DNA of 64,000 nt. Origin: Bacillus sp. BHET2 (GTDB lineage: Bacteria > Bacillota > Bacilli > Bacillales > Bacillaceae_B). Shown here one piece after another: positions 1 to 8,140 of this stretch. The position numbers and the translations under genes are program-made. Positions within the stretch are counted from its first letter, which is position 1, and each line of letters opens with the position of its first letter. Below the pieces are notes generated by a model. That model saw only the letters and a program-made list of their open reading frames with translations, did not search any database and was not told where the DNA came from. The DNA lies in the NCBI RefSeq assembly GCF_005938125.1, contig NZ_VCQN01000001.1, forward strand, positions 744,001 through 808,000, read 5' to 3'.

Positions 1-439
1 CTACTTTGCCGAACCAGTGAGTTCCCCTTGTATGCTTCTCGGGCTCGCAACTGGGAAACATGAGAACATCTCGGTTCAGGATATCGGTCTAAGTAATCGG
101 ACCGAAGCGGATGGATTAGCGGTCGGCCGCCCATCCGGACTTGCAGGGAAGATGATAGAAAACCTGGTGAATGGTGTATATACCGTGAATGATCAAAATC
201 TATTTAAAATGCTAGCTCTCTTACACCGTTCTGAATCAATTTCACTTGAGCCTTCTGCACTGGCAGGAATGATTGGTCCTACATTATCAGCCATTCAAAC
301 CCATCTGAACTCTCTTTCACTCACAGCTCATCAATTAAGCAATGGGACCCAATTGGTGTGGGCAACAGGTGGTGAATTGGTGCCGGACTTAATAATGGGA
401 GGATATATTGAAAAAGGGGAGAGGTACATTTCTGAATGA
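1..439 (+). CDS. dsdA: D-serine dehydratase, C-terminal part (5' truncated by window)
   Basis: About 145 C-terminal residues of a PLP-dependent D-serine ammonia-lyase, which turns D-serine into pyruvate and ammonia in the cytosol. The reading frame is open from base 2. It shows the family block F-A-E-P-x-x-S-P-C-M-L-L-G, then I-S-V-Q-D-I-G-L, T-E-A-D-G-L-A-V-G-R-P-S-G, and a C-terminal L-E-P-S-A-L-A-G / W-A-T-G-G segment, all typical of DsdA rather than threonine dehydratase. The catalytic lysine lies outside the window. The true start is upstream of base 1. The stop codon overlaps a possible small ORF by ATGA. Confidence 0.88.
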   Translation, partial: YFAEPVSSPCMLLGLATGKHENISVQDIGLSNRTEADGLAVGRPSGLAGKMIENLVNGVYTVNDQNLFKMLALLHRSESISLEPSALAGMIGPTLSAIQTHLNSLSLTAHQLSNGTQLVWATGGELVPDLIMGGYIEKGERYISE

Positions 440-567
440 AGCAAGTAGTGGTGAGTGAAAACAAAATCATAGGGATCGATGAAGGAGATAAAATAGATTT
501 TTTTCAAAATGGTCTAAATTTAACTCTCTTACCTGCATTCCAAATGGGTTTTGTTATACTAAACTAA
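436..567 (+). CDS. Possible 43-codon ORF coupled to dsdA
   Basis: An ATG overlaps the dsdA stop codon (ATGA), opening a 43-codon frame that ends in ...GFVILN. A purine-rich GGGGAGAGG lies 11 nt upstream, rather far for a ribosome binding site. It begins MKQVVVSENKIIG and has no recognised domain. The 4-nt overlap suggests translational coupling, but the ORF also contains the probable promoter of the next gene, so it may be chance. Weakly supported. Confidence 0.22.
   Translation: MKQVVVSENKIIGIDEGDKIDFFQNGLNLTLLPAFQMGFVILN
552..560 (+). promoter_or_regulatory. Extended -10 promoter element for the HAD gene
   Basis: TGTTATACT matches an extended -10 (TGnTATAAT) about 65 nt before the HAD start. 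No good -35 hexamer was seen at the usual spacing, as is common for extended -10 promoters. Inference by eye only. Confidence 0.35.
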
Positions 568-625
568 GACTAAAGTGCAATTTATACCCACAAATAGATT
601 TACTTAAGATTTGGGAGGAATGACA

Positions 626-1243
626 ATGGATAGTATCATATTTGACCTTGACGGAACCCTTTGGGATCCCGTCGAGTCTGTGCTTGAAGCATGGAACAAA
701 GCTACCTCGGAAAATAGTAAGCTGAAGGTAGGCTTGACACGAGAACATCTAGAAGGAACAATGGGGCTCCAAATGAAAGAAATCGGGAAGAAACTATTCC
801 CGGAGTTGAGTGAAGAAGAGAGAGAAAAATTATTAATAGAACTTTCCAAACATGAAATTCCTCACTTAACCAACCATGGCGGCCAATTATACAGCAATGT
901 TGAGGAGGTTCTTCTACAGTTGGCGAAGAAGTATAAACTGTTTATTGTCAGCAACTGTCAAGAGGGATACATCGAAGCGTTTTATGAATATCACGGACTT
1001 GATCATTATTTCATTGACTATGAGAATCCTGGTAGGACGGGTTTGTCAAAGGGTGAGAATATTAAACTCATCATCGAGCGTAACCACCTAAAGGAACCTG
1101 TATATATAGGCGATACAGAAGGAGATAGACTGGCTGCTAAAGAGGCGGGGATTCCTTTTGTCTATGCCCGATATGGATTTGGAGAAGTGGATGAATACGG
1201 GCAAGTGATAAAATCATTTGATGAGTTGTTGACGCTATTTTGA
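626..1243 (+). CDS. HAD-family phosphatase (Gph/PGP-like)
   Basis: A 205-residue haloacid-dehalogenase superfamily hydrolase. Motif I is F-D-L-D-G-T-L-W-D at residues 6-14 (nucleophile Asp and acid/base Asp), motif II is I-V-S-N-C near 108, and motif IV is Y-I-G-D-T-E-G-D near 163, with a four-helix cap domain in between. This resembles phosphoglycolate phosphatase-like enzymes, but the substrate cannot be read from sequence. The start is set at ATG 626 because GGGAGG at 613-618 is correctly spaced for it; ATG 620 would be too close. A strong terminator follows, so it looks monocistronic. Confidence 0.85.
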   Translation: MDSIIFDLDGTLWDPVESVLEAWNKATSENSKLKVGLTREHLEGTMGLQMKEIGKKLFPELSEEEREKLLIELSKHEIPHLTNHGGQLYSNVEEVLLQLAKKYKLFIVSNCQEGYIEAFYEYHGLDHYFIDYENPGRTGLSKGENIKLIIERNHLKEPVYIGDTEGDRLAAKEAGIPFVYARYGFGEVDEYGQVIKSFDELLTLF

Positions 1244-1255
1244 GATTAGTAGATT

Positions 1256-1295
1256 AAATGCAAAGTGTCTATATATCGATTCTTTGCATTTTTTT
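1256..1295 (+). terminator. Intrinsic terminator after HAD gene
   Basis: The inverted repeat AAATGCAAAG / CTTTGCATTT is followed by a run of seven T. The A-rich left flank means it could also work on the minus strand. Confidence 0.8.
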
Positions 1296-1531
1296 AGCTT
1301 GTTTTTTTCACAAAGAATAGAAATGTAGTTTTATCACCTCCTTCCATTCAATTTAAAGCATGGGATAAACGATTCTTCCCTCCTATATTAAATGAAGAAT
1401 TCTTTTTTAAATCCATTCCAATTGATAACCACTATAAAAAAGGTCCATTAAGTGGTAAGCTATTCTCTTAGTGTTGATTCGGTTCTTACGAGTAGAATAG
1501 ACTTATAAGAAAAATTTATGGAGGTATCCCA

Positions 1532-2038
1532 ATGAACATAGATAACAATGACATACTGATCCGCTTACGATACGCCCTGGATATTAAAAATACTGAAATG
1601 GTAGAGATTTTTAAACTGGGTGGCATTGATCTTACAAAAGAACAAGTGTTGAAGGTGCTTACCAAATCCCAAGATGAATTTGAAGAGGAAATCCTGGAAG
1701 ATGACAATCATATCCCTTGTGATGATGAAATGTACGAGTCCTTTCTAAATGGATTTATCACATTTAAGAGAGGGAAGCAGGAAGCACGGCCAGGCCAACC
1801 TGAAAGACCAGAATTAACGTACGAACATGTGAATAATCTTCTACTAAAGAAAGTGAAAATCGCGCTTTCCTTAACGAGTGAAGAAATGATTGAGATACTT
1901 GATGAAACCGGCGTAGTCATCACTAAAGGTGAATTAGGGGCGATTTTGCGAAGAGAAGGACATAAGAATTATAGAATCTGTGGAGATCGATATGCACGTA
2001 ATTTCTTAAAAGGATTAACGCTTAAATATAGGGGATAA
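1532..2038 (+). CDS. DUF1456 family protein (YehS-like)
   Basis: A 168-residue soluble protein built from two related halves (about 1-65 and 90-160). Each starts with an (N/V)(D/N)(N/L)xxLxx(L/K)(R/V) helix and contains a DLTKEQV or ITKGELG turn, the hallmark duplicated layout of DUF1456. The E. coli member is YehS; its biochemical role is unknown. GGAGGT 11 nt upstream gives a clear start. Only 3 nt separate it from the metallopeptidase-like gene downstream, so the two are probably co-transcribed. The 1300-1530 stretch upstream holds nothing recognisable except AT-rich promoter-like DNA. Confidence 0.8.
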   Translation: MNIDNNDILIRLRYALDIKNTEMVEIFKLGGIDLTKEQVLKVLTKSQDEFEEEILEDDNHIPCDDEMYESFLNGFITFKRGKQEARPGQPERPELTYEHVNNLLLKKVKIALSLTSEEMIEILDETGVVITKGELGAILRREGHKNYRICGDRYARNFLKGLTLKYRG

Positions 2039-2041
2039 GGT

Positions 2042-2749
2042 ATGAACCACACGTATTCAGGTGAGACGTTACATTTTACAATAAAATACAAGAACCGGAC
2101 CTCTATTGCCGTTTACCTTGACAGCTATGGAAATGTTGAAGTTCAGGCACCGAAGGGCTCATCTCATGAATCTGTAGTCCTGTTGCTTGAAGATAAATGG
2201 GAAGTGATCCTTGAGAAATCGAAGGAAAAGAAGGACCAATTGAAGGGCCCTCAAGAGAAAACCTATAATCATGGCGATTCTTTTCTATATAAGGGACATT
2301 CTTTCCCGATTGATGTTCATCACGACCCACTCATCCCACAAGACCATGTCGCTTTCAACAGTAACACTCTGTACATTCATGTAAAAGAGCTAGAGGATGA
2401 ACATATTCAACAAGCGCTAAAGCGTTTTTATTACAAGGAGTGCAAAGCTTTGGTTGAAAAGAGTATATCGAGCCAACAACGTCACTTCAAAACGAAACCT
2501 CGATCCGTTCGAATCTCTGAAAGCAAAGCGACTTGGGGAACATGCAACGGAAAGAGACAATTGACCTTTAACTGGAAGCTTGCCATGGCCCCTCAAGATG
2601 TTATTGACTATGTAGTCGTTCATGAAATGTGCCATATGGTACATCTGAATCATGACCGATCTTTCTGGCGGCTTGTCGGGAAAATCGTACCGGATTATAA
2701 GGAAAAGGAACGGTGGTTGGCACAGTCGAGTTGGAAAATGACCGTCTAA
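2042..2749 (+). CDS. YgjP-like zinc metallopeptidase domain protein (DUF45/M48-like)
   Basis: A 235-residue protein with a C-terminal YgjP/SprT-like metal site. The V-V-H-E-M-C-H motif (HExxH, near residues 197-203) is followed by H-L-N-H-D-R-S-F-W, supplying the third ligand, and by V-P-D-Y-K. An upstream S-K-A-T-W-G-T-C block is also typical of this family. The N-terminal half (residues 1-110) is a beta-rich domain that often precedes it. The physiological substrate is unknown for the family. It lies 3 nt after the DUF1456 gene and is probably translated from the same mRNA. Confidence 0.85.
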   Translation: MNHTYSGETLHFTIKYKNRTSIAVYLDSYGNVEVQAPKGSSHESVVLLLEDKWEVILEKSKEKKDQLKGPQEKTYNHGDSFLYKGHSFPIDVHHDPLIPQDHVAFNSNTLYIHVKELEDEHIQQALKRFYYKECKALVEKSISSQQRHFKTKPRSVRISESKATWGTCNGKRQLTFNWKLAMAPQDVIDYVVVHEMCHMVHLNHDRSFWRLVGKIVPDYKEKERWLAQSSWKMTV

Positions 2750-2779
2750 TACGATGCGGAGCAAGGAGGGAGAATCTCT

Positions 2780-2974
2780 ATGACCATCGTTACTTTTTTG
2801 ATCATTGCTTGGATTTTAAGTTGGTTTAAATTTGAACAAATTTTTATTCAGGCTTGTAAAGAGCTTTTCAACAAAGAAGTCTCAAAGGCGAGTTATTATT
2901 TTATCTTCTTTTGTATTGGTACCTTAGGTGATATCACCTTATTTTTCAATGGAACATTTTATGATAAACTATGA
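2780..2974 (+). CDS. Small two-helix membrane protein, unknown function
   Basis: A 64-residue protein with two hydrophobic segments (about residues 2-18 and 38-56) separated by a charged stretch (CKELFNKEVSK). It has an excellent ribosome binding site (AAGGAGGGAG) ending 8 nt before the ATG, 30 nt after the metallopeptidase stop, which supports genuine translation within the same operon. No family was recognised. Confidence 0.6.
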   Translation: MTIVTFLIIAWILSWFKFEQIFIQACKELFNKEVSKASYYFIFFCIGTLGDITLFFNGTFYDKL

Positions 2975-3133
2975 AACCATTTTTATTGAGGGGAGAACAG
3001 TGTGAAAGCTGGTGGTTGAACTTTTCACTGCTCTCCTTTATTTTGACTGAAAATAAACTATACAAAAACGTACTTTGCGATGGAAATTCCTATAAAATGA
3101 AAGTATGACTTTTATAGTGAAAGGATGTTTGAC

Positions 3134-3514
3134 ATGAGTGATTTAATCTCGAATAAAGAAAGAGCAGTTTCGTTTTTATATCTGGTTGCGAGGGGGGACG
3201 TAAGAGAAGCATACGATCTTTATACAAGTTCCGACTTTTGTCACCATAATCCTTATTTCCGAGGGGATGCAAAGTCTCTTATGACAGCTATGGAAGAAAA
3301 TGCAGAAGAGAATCCTGACAAGATATTTGAAGTGAAGCGAACGATAGAAGAAGGAGAGAATGTGGCGGTTCATTCACATGTGAGGCAGCATCCTGATGAT
3401 ATCGGGGCGATTGTCATCCACATTTTCCGATTTCAGGATAGAAAGATCATAGAATTATGGGATGTGGGGCAACCGATACCAGAGGATTCCCCTAATGAAA
3501 ATGGAATGTTCTAA
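3134..3514 (+). CDS. SnoaL-like / NTF2-fold protein
   Basis: A 126-residue protein with the NTF2-like polyketide cyclase (SnoaL) pattern: an N-terminal helix, the C-H-H-N-P-Y motif near residue 37, and a C-terminal strand pair ending in I-I-E-L-W-D-V-G-Q-P-I-P. Members are small cone-shaped proteins, either enzymes or ligand binders; the specific role is unknown. ATG 3134 is preferred over ATG 3125 because the AAAGGA binding site lies 8 nt before it and overlaps the earlier ATG. A terminator follows directly, indicating a single-gene unit. Confidence 0.8.
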   Translation: MSDLISNKERAVSFLYLVARGDVREAYDLYTSSDFCHHNPYFRGDAKSLMTAMEENAEENPDKIFEVKRTIEEGENVAVHSHVRQHPDDIGAIVIHIFRFQDRKIIELWDVGQPIPEDSPNENGMF

Positions 3515-3534
3515 CTTAATCTGAATACATACAG

Positions 3535-3580
3535 AATAAGACTGCTAAACGAAAAGCTATCGTCCGGCAGTCTTATTTAT
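3535..3580 (+). terminator. Intrinsic terminator after SnoaL-like gene
   Basis: AATAAGACTGC pairs perfectly with GCAGTCTTATT across a 21-nt loop, followed by a T/A-rich stretch. Probably bidirectional. Confidence 0.65.
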
Positions 3581-3631
3581 ATTGATTAAGGGTCATATTT
3601 ATGGTAAATTAGAACAGAAACACATAACAAA

Positions 3632-3682
3632 AGTGAATTATAACACATTTCCTCAATAATAATTATATAACATAATTCACTA
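3632..3682. repeat. Inverted repeat upstream of helD
   Basis: GTGAATTAT and ATAATTCAC form a perfect 9-bp inverted repeat separated by roughly 30 nt in the AT-rich helD promoter region. It could be a paired operator or a chance palindrome. No regulator is assigned. Confidence 0.3.
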
Positions 3683-3721
3683 TCGAGTCAACCCCTATTT
3701 TTAATGAAAAGGAGTGCTTGA

Positions 3722-6049
3722 ATGAACCCTGAAATTCGCAAGGAGCAGGAACGAGTAGACCGCGTCATTAAAATAATCTTGGAGCAAATCGGAAATTTGG
3801 AGAGTGAAACTGGACGACGTCACGATGAAGTAGTGGAAATTCGCAAACACTTCTGGGATGAAGTCAAAGTAAACACCGATTCATTTGATGATTTTCTGGA
3901 AACTGTCCTTAGTTTAAGACAACAGGCGCAAATATTGACCGTCAGCCAAGGTACCCACAAGCAGGCTATAAAAAAGCTATCCTCATTAAAGAGAATGAAA
4001 GATAAACCATATTTCGGACGCATCGATCTTACTGAAGAAGGAGATACAAAAACAGAGAAAATCTATATTGGTATTTCTACGCTAACGAATCAAAGCGGGG
4101 ATGATTTTCTAATCTATGATTGGCGCGCCCCCATTTCGAGCGTCTATTATGATTATCCTCCCGGTCCATCCGAATACACTACACCTGGAGGCATCATCAA
4201 GGGGAACCTAGAGAAAAAGTGGCAGTATCTTATCCAGGATGGCGTCATCAATTCTATGTTTGATACGAGCTTGACCATCGGGGATGAGGTATTACAGCAA
4301 ATACTTGGTAAGAGAACCGAAGCCTATATGCACAGTATCGTTGCAACAATTCAGCAGAAGCAAAATCAGATCATCCGGCATGATCGTGGGAAGTTGCTCA
4401 TTGTTCAAGGTGCTGCAGGAAGTGGGAAAACCTCTGCCGCGTTGCAGCGGATTGCATATTTACTCTACAAGTACCGGGGCAATTTGAAGGCGAACCAGAT
4501 TATTCTATTTTCACCTAATGCCATGTTTAATAGCTATGTATCAAATGTATTACCTGAACTTGGTGAGGAAAATATGGAGCAGGTGACCTTCCAAGAATAT
4601 TTAGACCATAGGCTTAGTAAAGATTTCGATTTAGAGGGACCTTACGAACAATTGGAGTACGTTCTGACAGAAATGAAAGCACCTACGTACGACACCAGGA
4701 AAGAAAGTATAAAGTTCAAAGCTACTACTGATTTCTTTGACATCATCAAATTTTACAGAGGATTTTTGGAAATGGAAGGCATGTTATTTAAAGGAATCAA
4801 GTTTAGAGGAAAAGCGATTATTACGGGGAGCCAAATCAAGGAAAGATTCTATTCGATTGATCCTTCACTGCGGTTCCATAACAAGCTTGAGAAATTGAAG
4901 GATTGGATTCAATTTCAAATCGATGACGCAGAGAAAAGGGAACGCTCCAATGTTTGGGTAGAAGAAGAAATCGAGCTGATGAGCAATGAGGATTATCATA
5001 AAGCACATAAGCATCTGCAGAAGAATAATCATTCCAATGATTATGAAAGTGAGTATGATATATTATCCCGATGGGTCGTACGCAAACGGTTTAAGAGGGT
5101 CCGTAAATGGCTAAAGACACTTCAATTTGTAGATGTTAAGGGAATCTATTATCAGCTGTTTGCTGATCCAGTGATAATTCGTTCCTTACCTGAGGGACTA
5201 ACCCTAAGAAGCTGGGAGGATATCTGTAAATCTACTGTGAACAATCTTGAAGAAGGAAAACTCCATTACGAAGATGCTACTCCTTTTTTACTGTTAAAAG
5301 AGCTGATACTCGGCTTTCAGTCAAATACATCGATTAAACATGTATTAATCGATGAAGCTCAAGATTACTCACCGTTTCAATTCGAGTTTATCAAAAGGCT
5401 GTTTCCTTCTGCAAGATTGACAGTATTAGGCGATTTTAACCAGGCCATCTTTGCTCATGCACATCAACATGTGGATTTCAGTACACTGACGAGATTATAT
5501 GGACCGGGTGAAACCGAGGCAATAAATCTGACGCAGAGCTATCGGTCTACAAAGTCGATTATCGAGTTTACACGTGGACTTGTCCCTGATGGGGAACATA
5601 TAAATCCATTTGATCGACCTGGGGAAAAACCGGTGCTAACCCAAGTGAAATCATACGATGAACTCCACCAACGTATTTGTACTCAAGTGGCAAAGTGGAG
5701 AAGTAGGTCGTACCACTCCATAGCGATTATATGTAAATCAGCAACGGAGAGCGAAGCGGTATATGCCTATTTAGACGTTATTGAGGACATTAAGCTTATG
5801 AAAAGCGACTCACTCCAATACGAGCAAGGGGTTATCGTCATCCCGGCTTATTTAGCAAAGGGAATAGAATTTGACGCTGTCATCATTTACAACGCATCTA
5901 TTGAATCATATCGTGATGAAAGCCTCCGCCGGTTATTTTACACAGCATGTACCAGAGCCATGCATGTGTTACAACTATATTGTTTAGGAGAACAGACTCC
6001 TTTCCTTGAAGATATAGACTCCGACCTCTACAGTCAAGAATCCAACTAG
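3722..6049 (+). CDS. helD: RNA polymerase recycling motor ATPase HelD
   Basis: A 775-residue UvrD/Rep-like superfamily 1 ATPase. HelD binds RNA polymerase and uses ATP to strip nucleic acid from stalled complexes. Residues 1-75 are predicted coiled coil, as in the HelD arm that reaches into the secondary channel. Walker A is V-Q-G-A-A-G-S-G-K-T-S near 230, Walker B is L-I-D-E-A-Q-D-Y near 540, S-Y-R-S-T (motif IV/V region) follows, and Y-T-A-C-T-R-A-M near 740 is motif VI. Length is as expected for Bacillus HelD (about 775). It has its own promoter region and an AAAGGAG binding site. Monocistronic. Confidence 0.93.
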   Translation: MNPEIRKEQERVDRVIKIILEQIGNLESETGRRHDEVVEIRKHFWDEVKVNTDSFDDFLETVLSLRQQAQILTVSQGTHKQAIKKLSSLKRMKDKPYFGRIDLTEEGDTKTEKIYIGISTLTNQSGDDFLIYDWRAPISSVYYDYPPGPSEYTTPGGIIKGNLEKKWQYLIQDGVINSMFDTSLTIGDEVLQQILGKRTEAYMHSIVATIQQKQNQIIRHDRGKLLIVQGAAGSGKTSAALQRIAYLLYKYRGNLKANQIILFSPNAMFNSYVSNVLPELGEENMEQVTFQEYLDHRLSKDFDLEGPYEQLEYVLTEMKAPTYDTRKESIKFKATTDFFDIIKFYRGFLEMEGMLFKGIKFRGKAIITGSQIKERFYSIDPSLRFHNKLEKLKDWIQFQIDDAEKRERSNVWVEEEIELMSNEDYHKAHKHLQKNNHSNDYESEYDILSRWVVRKRFKRVRKWLKTLQFVDVKGIYYQLFADPVIIRSLPEGLTLRSWEDICKSTVNNLEEGKLHYEDATPFLLLKELILGFQSNTSIKHVLIDEAQDYSPFQFEFIKRLFPSARLTVLGDFNQAIFAHAHQHVDFSTLTRLYGPGETEAINLTQSYRSTKSIIEFTRGLVPDGEHINPFDRPGEKPVLTQVKSYDELHQRICTQVAKWRSRSYHSIAIICKSATESEAVYAYLDVIEDIKLMKSDSLQYEQGVIVIPAYLAKGIEFDAVIIYNASIESYRDESLRRLFYTACTRAMHVLQLYCLGEQTPFLEDIDSDLYSQESN

Positions 6050-6087
6050 CATATTCATGGTAGAAAAACAGATATTAGATGTCAGTT

Positions 6088-6118
6088 ATGGCTTATCCGA
6101 ATCAGGATAAGCCATTTC
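6088..6118 (+). terminator. Intrinsic terminator after helD
   Basis: ATGGCTTATCC / GGATAAGCCAT stem with a 6-nt loop, followed by TTTCAT. The short T-tract makes it moderate. Confidence 0.6.
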
Positions 6119-6257
6119 ATGAGTAATGTAGGATTGAGTTCCGCACTTTTATTTGAAATAATTGGTAGGATGATAAGAAGTTTAATAGATATAGGAAATG
6201 TTTGGTTTTTTCAGTATACTATTTAGAGAGACGAAATAAATGAAAGGAGTGAAAACA

Positions 6258-7478
6258 ATGTCACAAACAGCTATGAAACCAGCAGTGAACCCAACAATTT
6301 ACGGGATTCTATTAGCTATCAGCTCAGGTCATTTCATCAATGATACCCTTCAAGCCGTAGTACCTGCTATGTTTCCAATTATCGAGAAATCCCTACAGTT
6401 GAGCTATACGCAGATTGGTTGGATCGCCTTTGCCCTAAATATGACTTCTTCATTGTTACAGCCGGTTTTCGGGTTTTATGCCGATATTCGTTCAAGACCG
6501 TATTTGCTTCCGCTAGGGATGGTGTCGAGCTTAGCTGGACTGATCGGATTTGCCTTATCAGGACATTTTCTTTGGATTGTATTATCAGTATTATTGATTG
6601 GCTTCGGTTCTGCCATTTTTCATCCCGAGGGCTCAAGGGTAGCTTATATGGCAGCAGGTAACCGCAGAGGACTTGCTCAATCGATTTATCAGGTCGGAGG
6701 GAACACTGGCCAATCGCTTGCTCCTTTAATTACCGCCTTCATATTCGTTCCTTTTGGACAAAAAGGGGCATTATGGTTTACGATTGTGGCACTCATCGGC
6801 ATAGTAGTTTTATTTCGCGTATCTAACTGGTACTCAGAACAAATACGTACGAATGAGGAACGAAACCAAAAATCAAAATCTGTTCTGAAGAAAGTACCAA
6901 TCAACCCGAAAATCAAATGGGCAATGGTATTCGTTGTGTTCCTTGTCTTTGCACGTTCTTGGTACGGAGCCGGTTTATCGAATTACTACCAGTTTTATTT
7001 GATTGAGGATTACGGCCTTTCCATTAAAGAAGCACAGGCGTACATATTTGTATTTATGTTTGCTGGGGTACTTGGGACATTTATAGGAGGACCGCTTTCA
7101 GATCGCTTTGGTAAGAGAAATATCATTTTCTTCTCGATGATTGGTGCAGCTCCATTAACCCTTGTTTTGCCTTACTTATCGCTAAATATGGTATATCCAG
7201 TCATTTTCTGCATCGGTCTTATTCTGTCATCCAGCTTTAGCGTCATTGTCGTTTATGCACAAGAGCTCTTGCCACGGAAAATTGGAATGGTATCCGGACT
7301 CACTGTCGGACTCGCATTTGGAATGGGCGCGGTCGGTGCAGTTATCTTTGGAAGCTTGGCAGACCTATACACCATTCGATTTGTCATGATCCTCTGCAGT
7401 TTTCTTCCGCTATTAGGAATGATGACTTTTTTCCTTCCAACCGATGAGAAGGTGCGAAGCTATCACAAGCAAATTTAA
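6258..7478 (+). CDS. fsr: MFS transporter, fosmidomycin-resistance (Fsr) type
   Basis: A 406-residue major facilitator with about 12 membrane segments in the cytoplasmic membrane. The N-terminal signature S-S-G-H-F-I-N-D-T-L-Q-A-V-V-P-A-M-F-P near residues 18-36 and the loop G-S-A-I-F-H-P-E-G-S-R are characteristic of the Fsr subfamily of exporters. The second half has the A-like motif G-G-P-L-S-D-R-F-G-K-R. Fsr of E. coli exports fosmidomycin; the natural substrate here is unknown. The start is at ATG 6258, which has AAGGAG 8 nt upstream; the ATG at 6240 has no ribosome binding site. Confidence 0.85.
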   Translation: MSQTAMKPAVNPTIYGILLAISSGHFINDTLQAVVPAMFPIIEKSLQLSYTQIGWIAFALNMTSSLLQPVFGFYADIRSRPYLLPLGMVSSLAGLIGFALSGHFLWIVLSVLLIGFGSAIFHPEGSRVAYMAAGNRRGLAQSIYQVGGNTGQSLAPLITAFIFVPFGQKGALWFTIVALIGIVVLFRVSNWYSEQIRTNEERNQKSKSVLKKVPINPKIKWAMVFVVFLVFARSWYGAGLSNYYQFYLIEDYGLSIKEAQAYIFVFMFAGVLGTFIGGPLSDRFGKRNIIFFSMIGAAPLTLVLPYLSLNMVYPVIFCIGLILSSSFSVIVVYAQELLPRKIGMVSGLTVGLAFGMGAVGAVIFGSLADLYTIRFVMILCSFLPLLGMMTFFLPTDEKVRSYHKQI

Positions 7479-7525
7479 ATGACTAAAAGTGTTTTGAAAA
7501 AGATTTAAATGAATATAAATATAAC

Positions 7526-7570
7526 AAAAAGAAGCGAACATCAGTTAAATAGAGTGTTCGCTTCTTTTGT
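7526..7570 (+). terminator. Intrinsic terminator after fsr
   Basis: AAAAGAAGCGAACA pairs with TGTTCGCTTCTTTT, a long stem with a T-rich right end. It directly abuts the repeat element that begins at 7572. Confidence 0.8.
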
Positions 7571-7624
7571 TTTTTAAAATGGCTCTTTTCGTAAACTTTG
7601 TTACTATTGAAGGTAGCGAGTGCT

Positions 7625-7752
7625 AGTTGATTTCCGCTGCAGGTGCTCGCTTTCCGCGGGGCGTGAGTTGAGCCTCCTCGGCCTTTGCCCTGCGGGGTCT
7701 CAACTTTCCCGCAATTCCCGCAGGAGTCGAGCACCTTCCGCTACAATCAACT
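7625..7752. repeat. GC-rich hairpin repeat A nested in the element
   Basis: A 128-nt segment bounded by AGTTGATT / AATCAACT. Inner pairs include AGGTGCTCG with CGAGCACCT, plus GCGGG/CCCGC. It is far richer in G+C than the surroundings and can fold into one long imperfect hairpin. It resembles the GC-rich intergenic repeats seen in many Bacillus genomes (CTCGCTTTCCGCGGGG core). Function unknown. Confidence 0.6.
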
Positions 7753-7885
7753 TACTAAGTTTGATGACTTATCTACTACCATACACGGCTAGAAAACATC
7801 ATTTTTTATCCGGTGCAGTGGTCGATTTTAGCTTGAATAGTAAAATGCCATTTCATGCGGTTTTTTCACTAGTAAGCTCTGTCAC

Positions 7886-8013
7886 GAAATCTCTTAAAGA
7901 TGGTGAGGGGAACGGCGTAGACTCCTGCGGGTATCGGGCGTGCCGAGACCCCGGAAGCGCAGCTGAGGAGGCTTGGCCGTTCGTCCGCCGGAAAGCGAAG
8001 CCGTTCCCCTCAC
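7886..8013. repeat. GC-rich hairpin repeat B nested in the element
   Basis: A 128-nt segment with GGTGAGGGGAACGGC at one end and GCCGTTCCCCTCACC at the other, a near-perfect long hairpin. Copy 3 of the host element (29919-30065) lacks this block and joins GCTCTGTCA directly to CCATCTATCG, so it marks either a nested insertion flanked by TCAC on both sides or a deletion in copy 3. Confidence 0.6.
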
Positions 8014-8140
8014 CATCTATCGCACACACTCATTGACAGAGCCTCGGCAGCTCCTATGTTAGAAAACAACAATCTTTGCGAAAAGAGCCTTTAAAATAAA
8101 AATGTTAGTTAGAACGATTGGTTACAAACGGAAAATCTTA

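Larger units (their letters stand above)
7572..8096. repeat. Dispersed repeat element (copy 1, full length) with inverted ends
   Basis: The left end TTTTAAAATGGCTCTTTTCG recurs as the reverse complement at the right end (8071-8096: GCGAAAAGAGCC then TTTAAAA), and similarity continues inward for about 35 nt, so the unit has terminal inverted repeats. The same sequence family occurs at 29919-30065 (inverted) and, truncated, at 48468-48584. The interior holds two GC-rich hairpins of about 128 nt each. It has no transposase and no credible coding frame, so it looks like a MITE-like or structured-RNA element. It fills the whole fsr/permease intergenic gap. Confidence 0.7.

Noticed and set aside
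1325-1380. Strong anti-SD-like GGAAGGAGGTGAT on the minus strand
   Set aside because: No usable start codon within normal spacing; only a 17-codon frame containing the motif itself, so treated as chance.
7620-8036. 138-codon open frame across the repeat element
   Set aside because: Lies entirely in inverted-repeat, GC-rich noncoding repeat sequence; no ribosome binding site and arginine/serine-rich nonsense composition.
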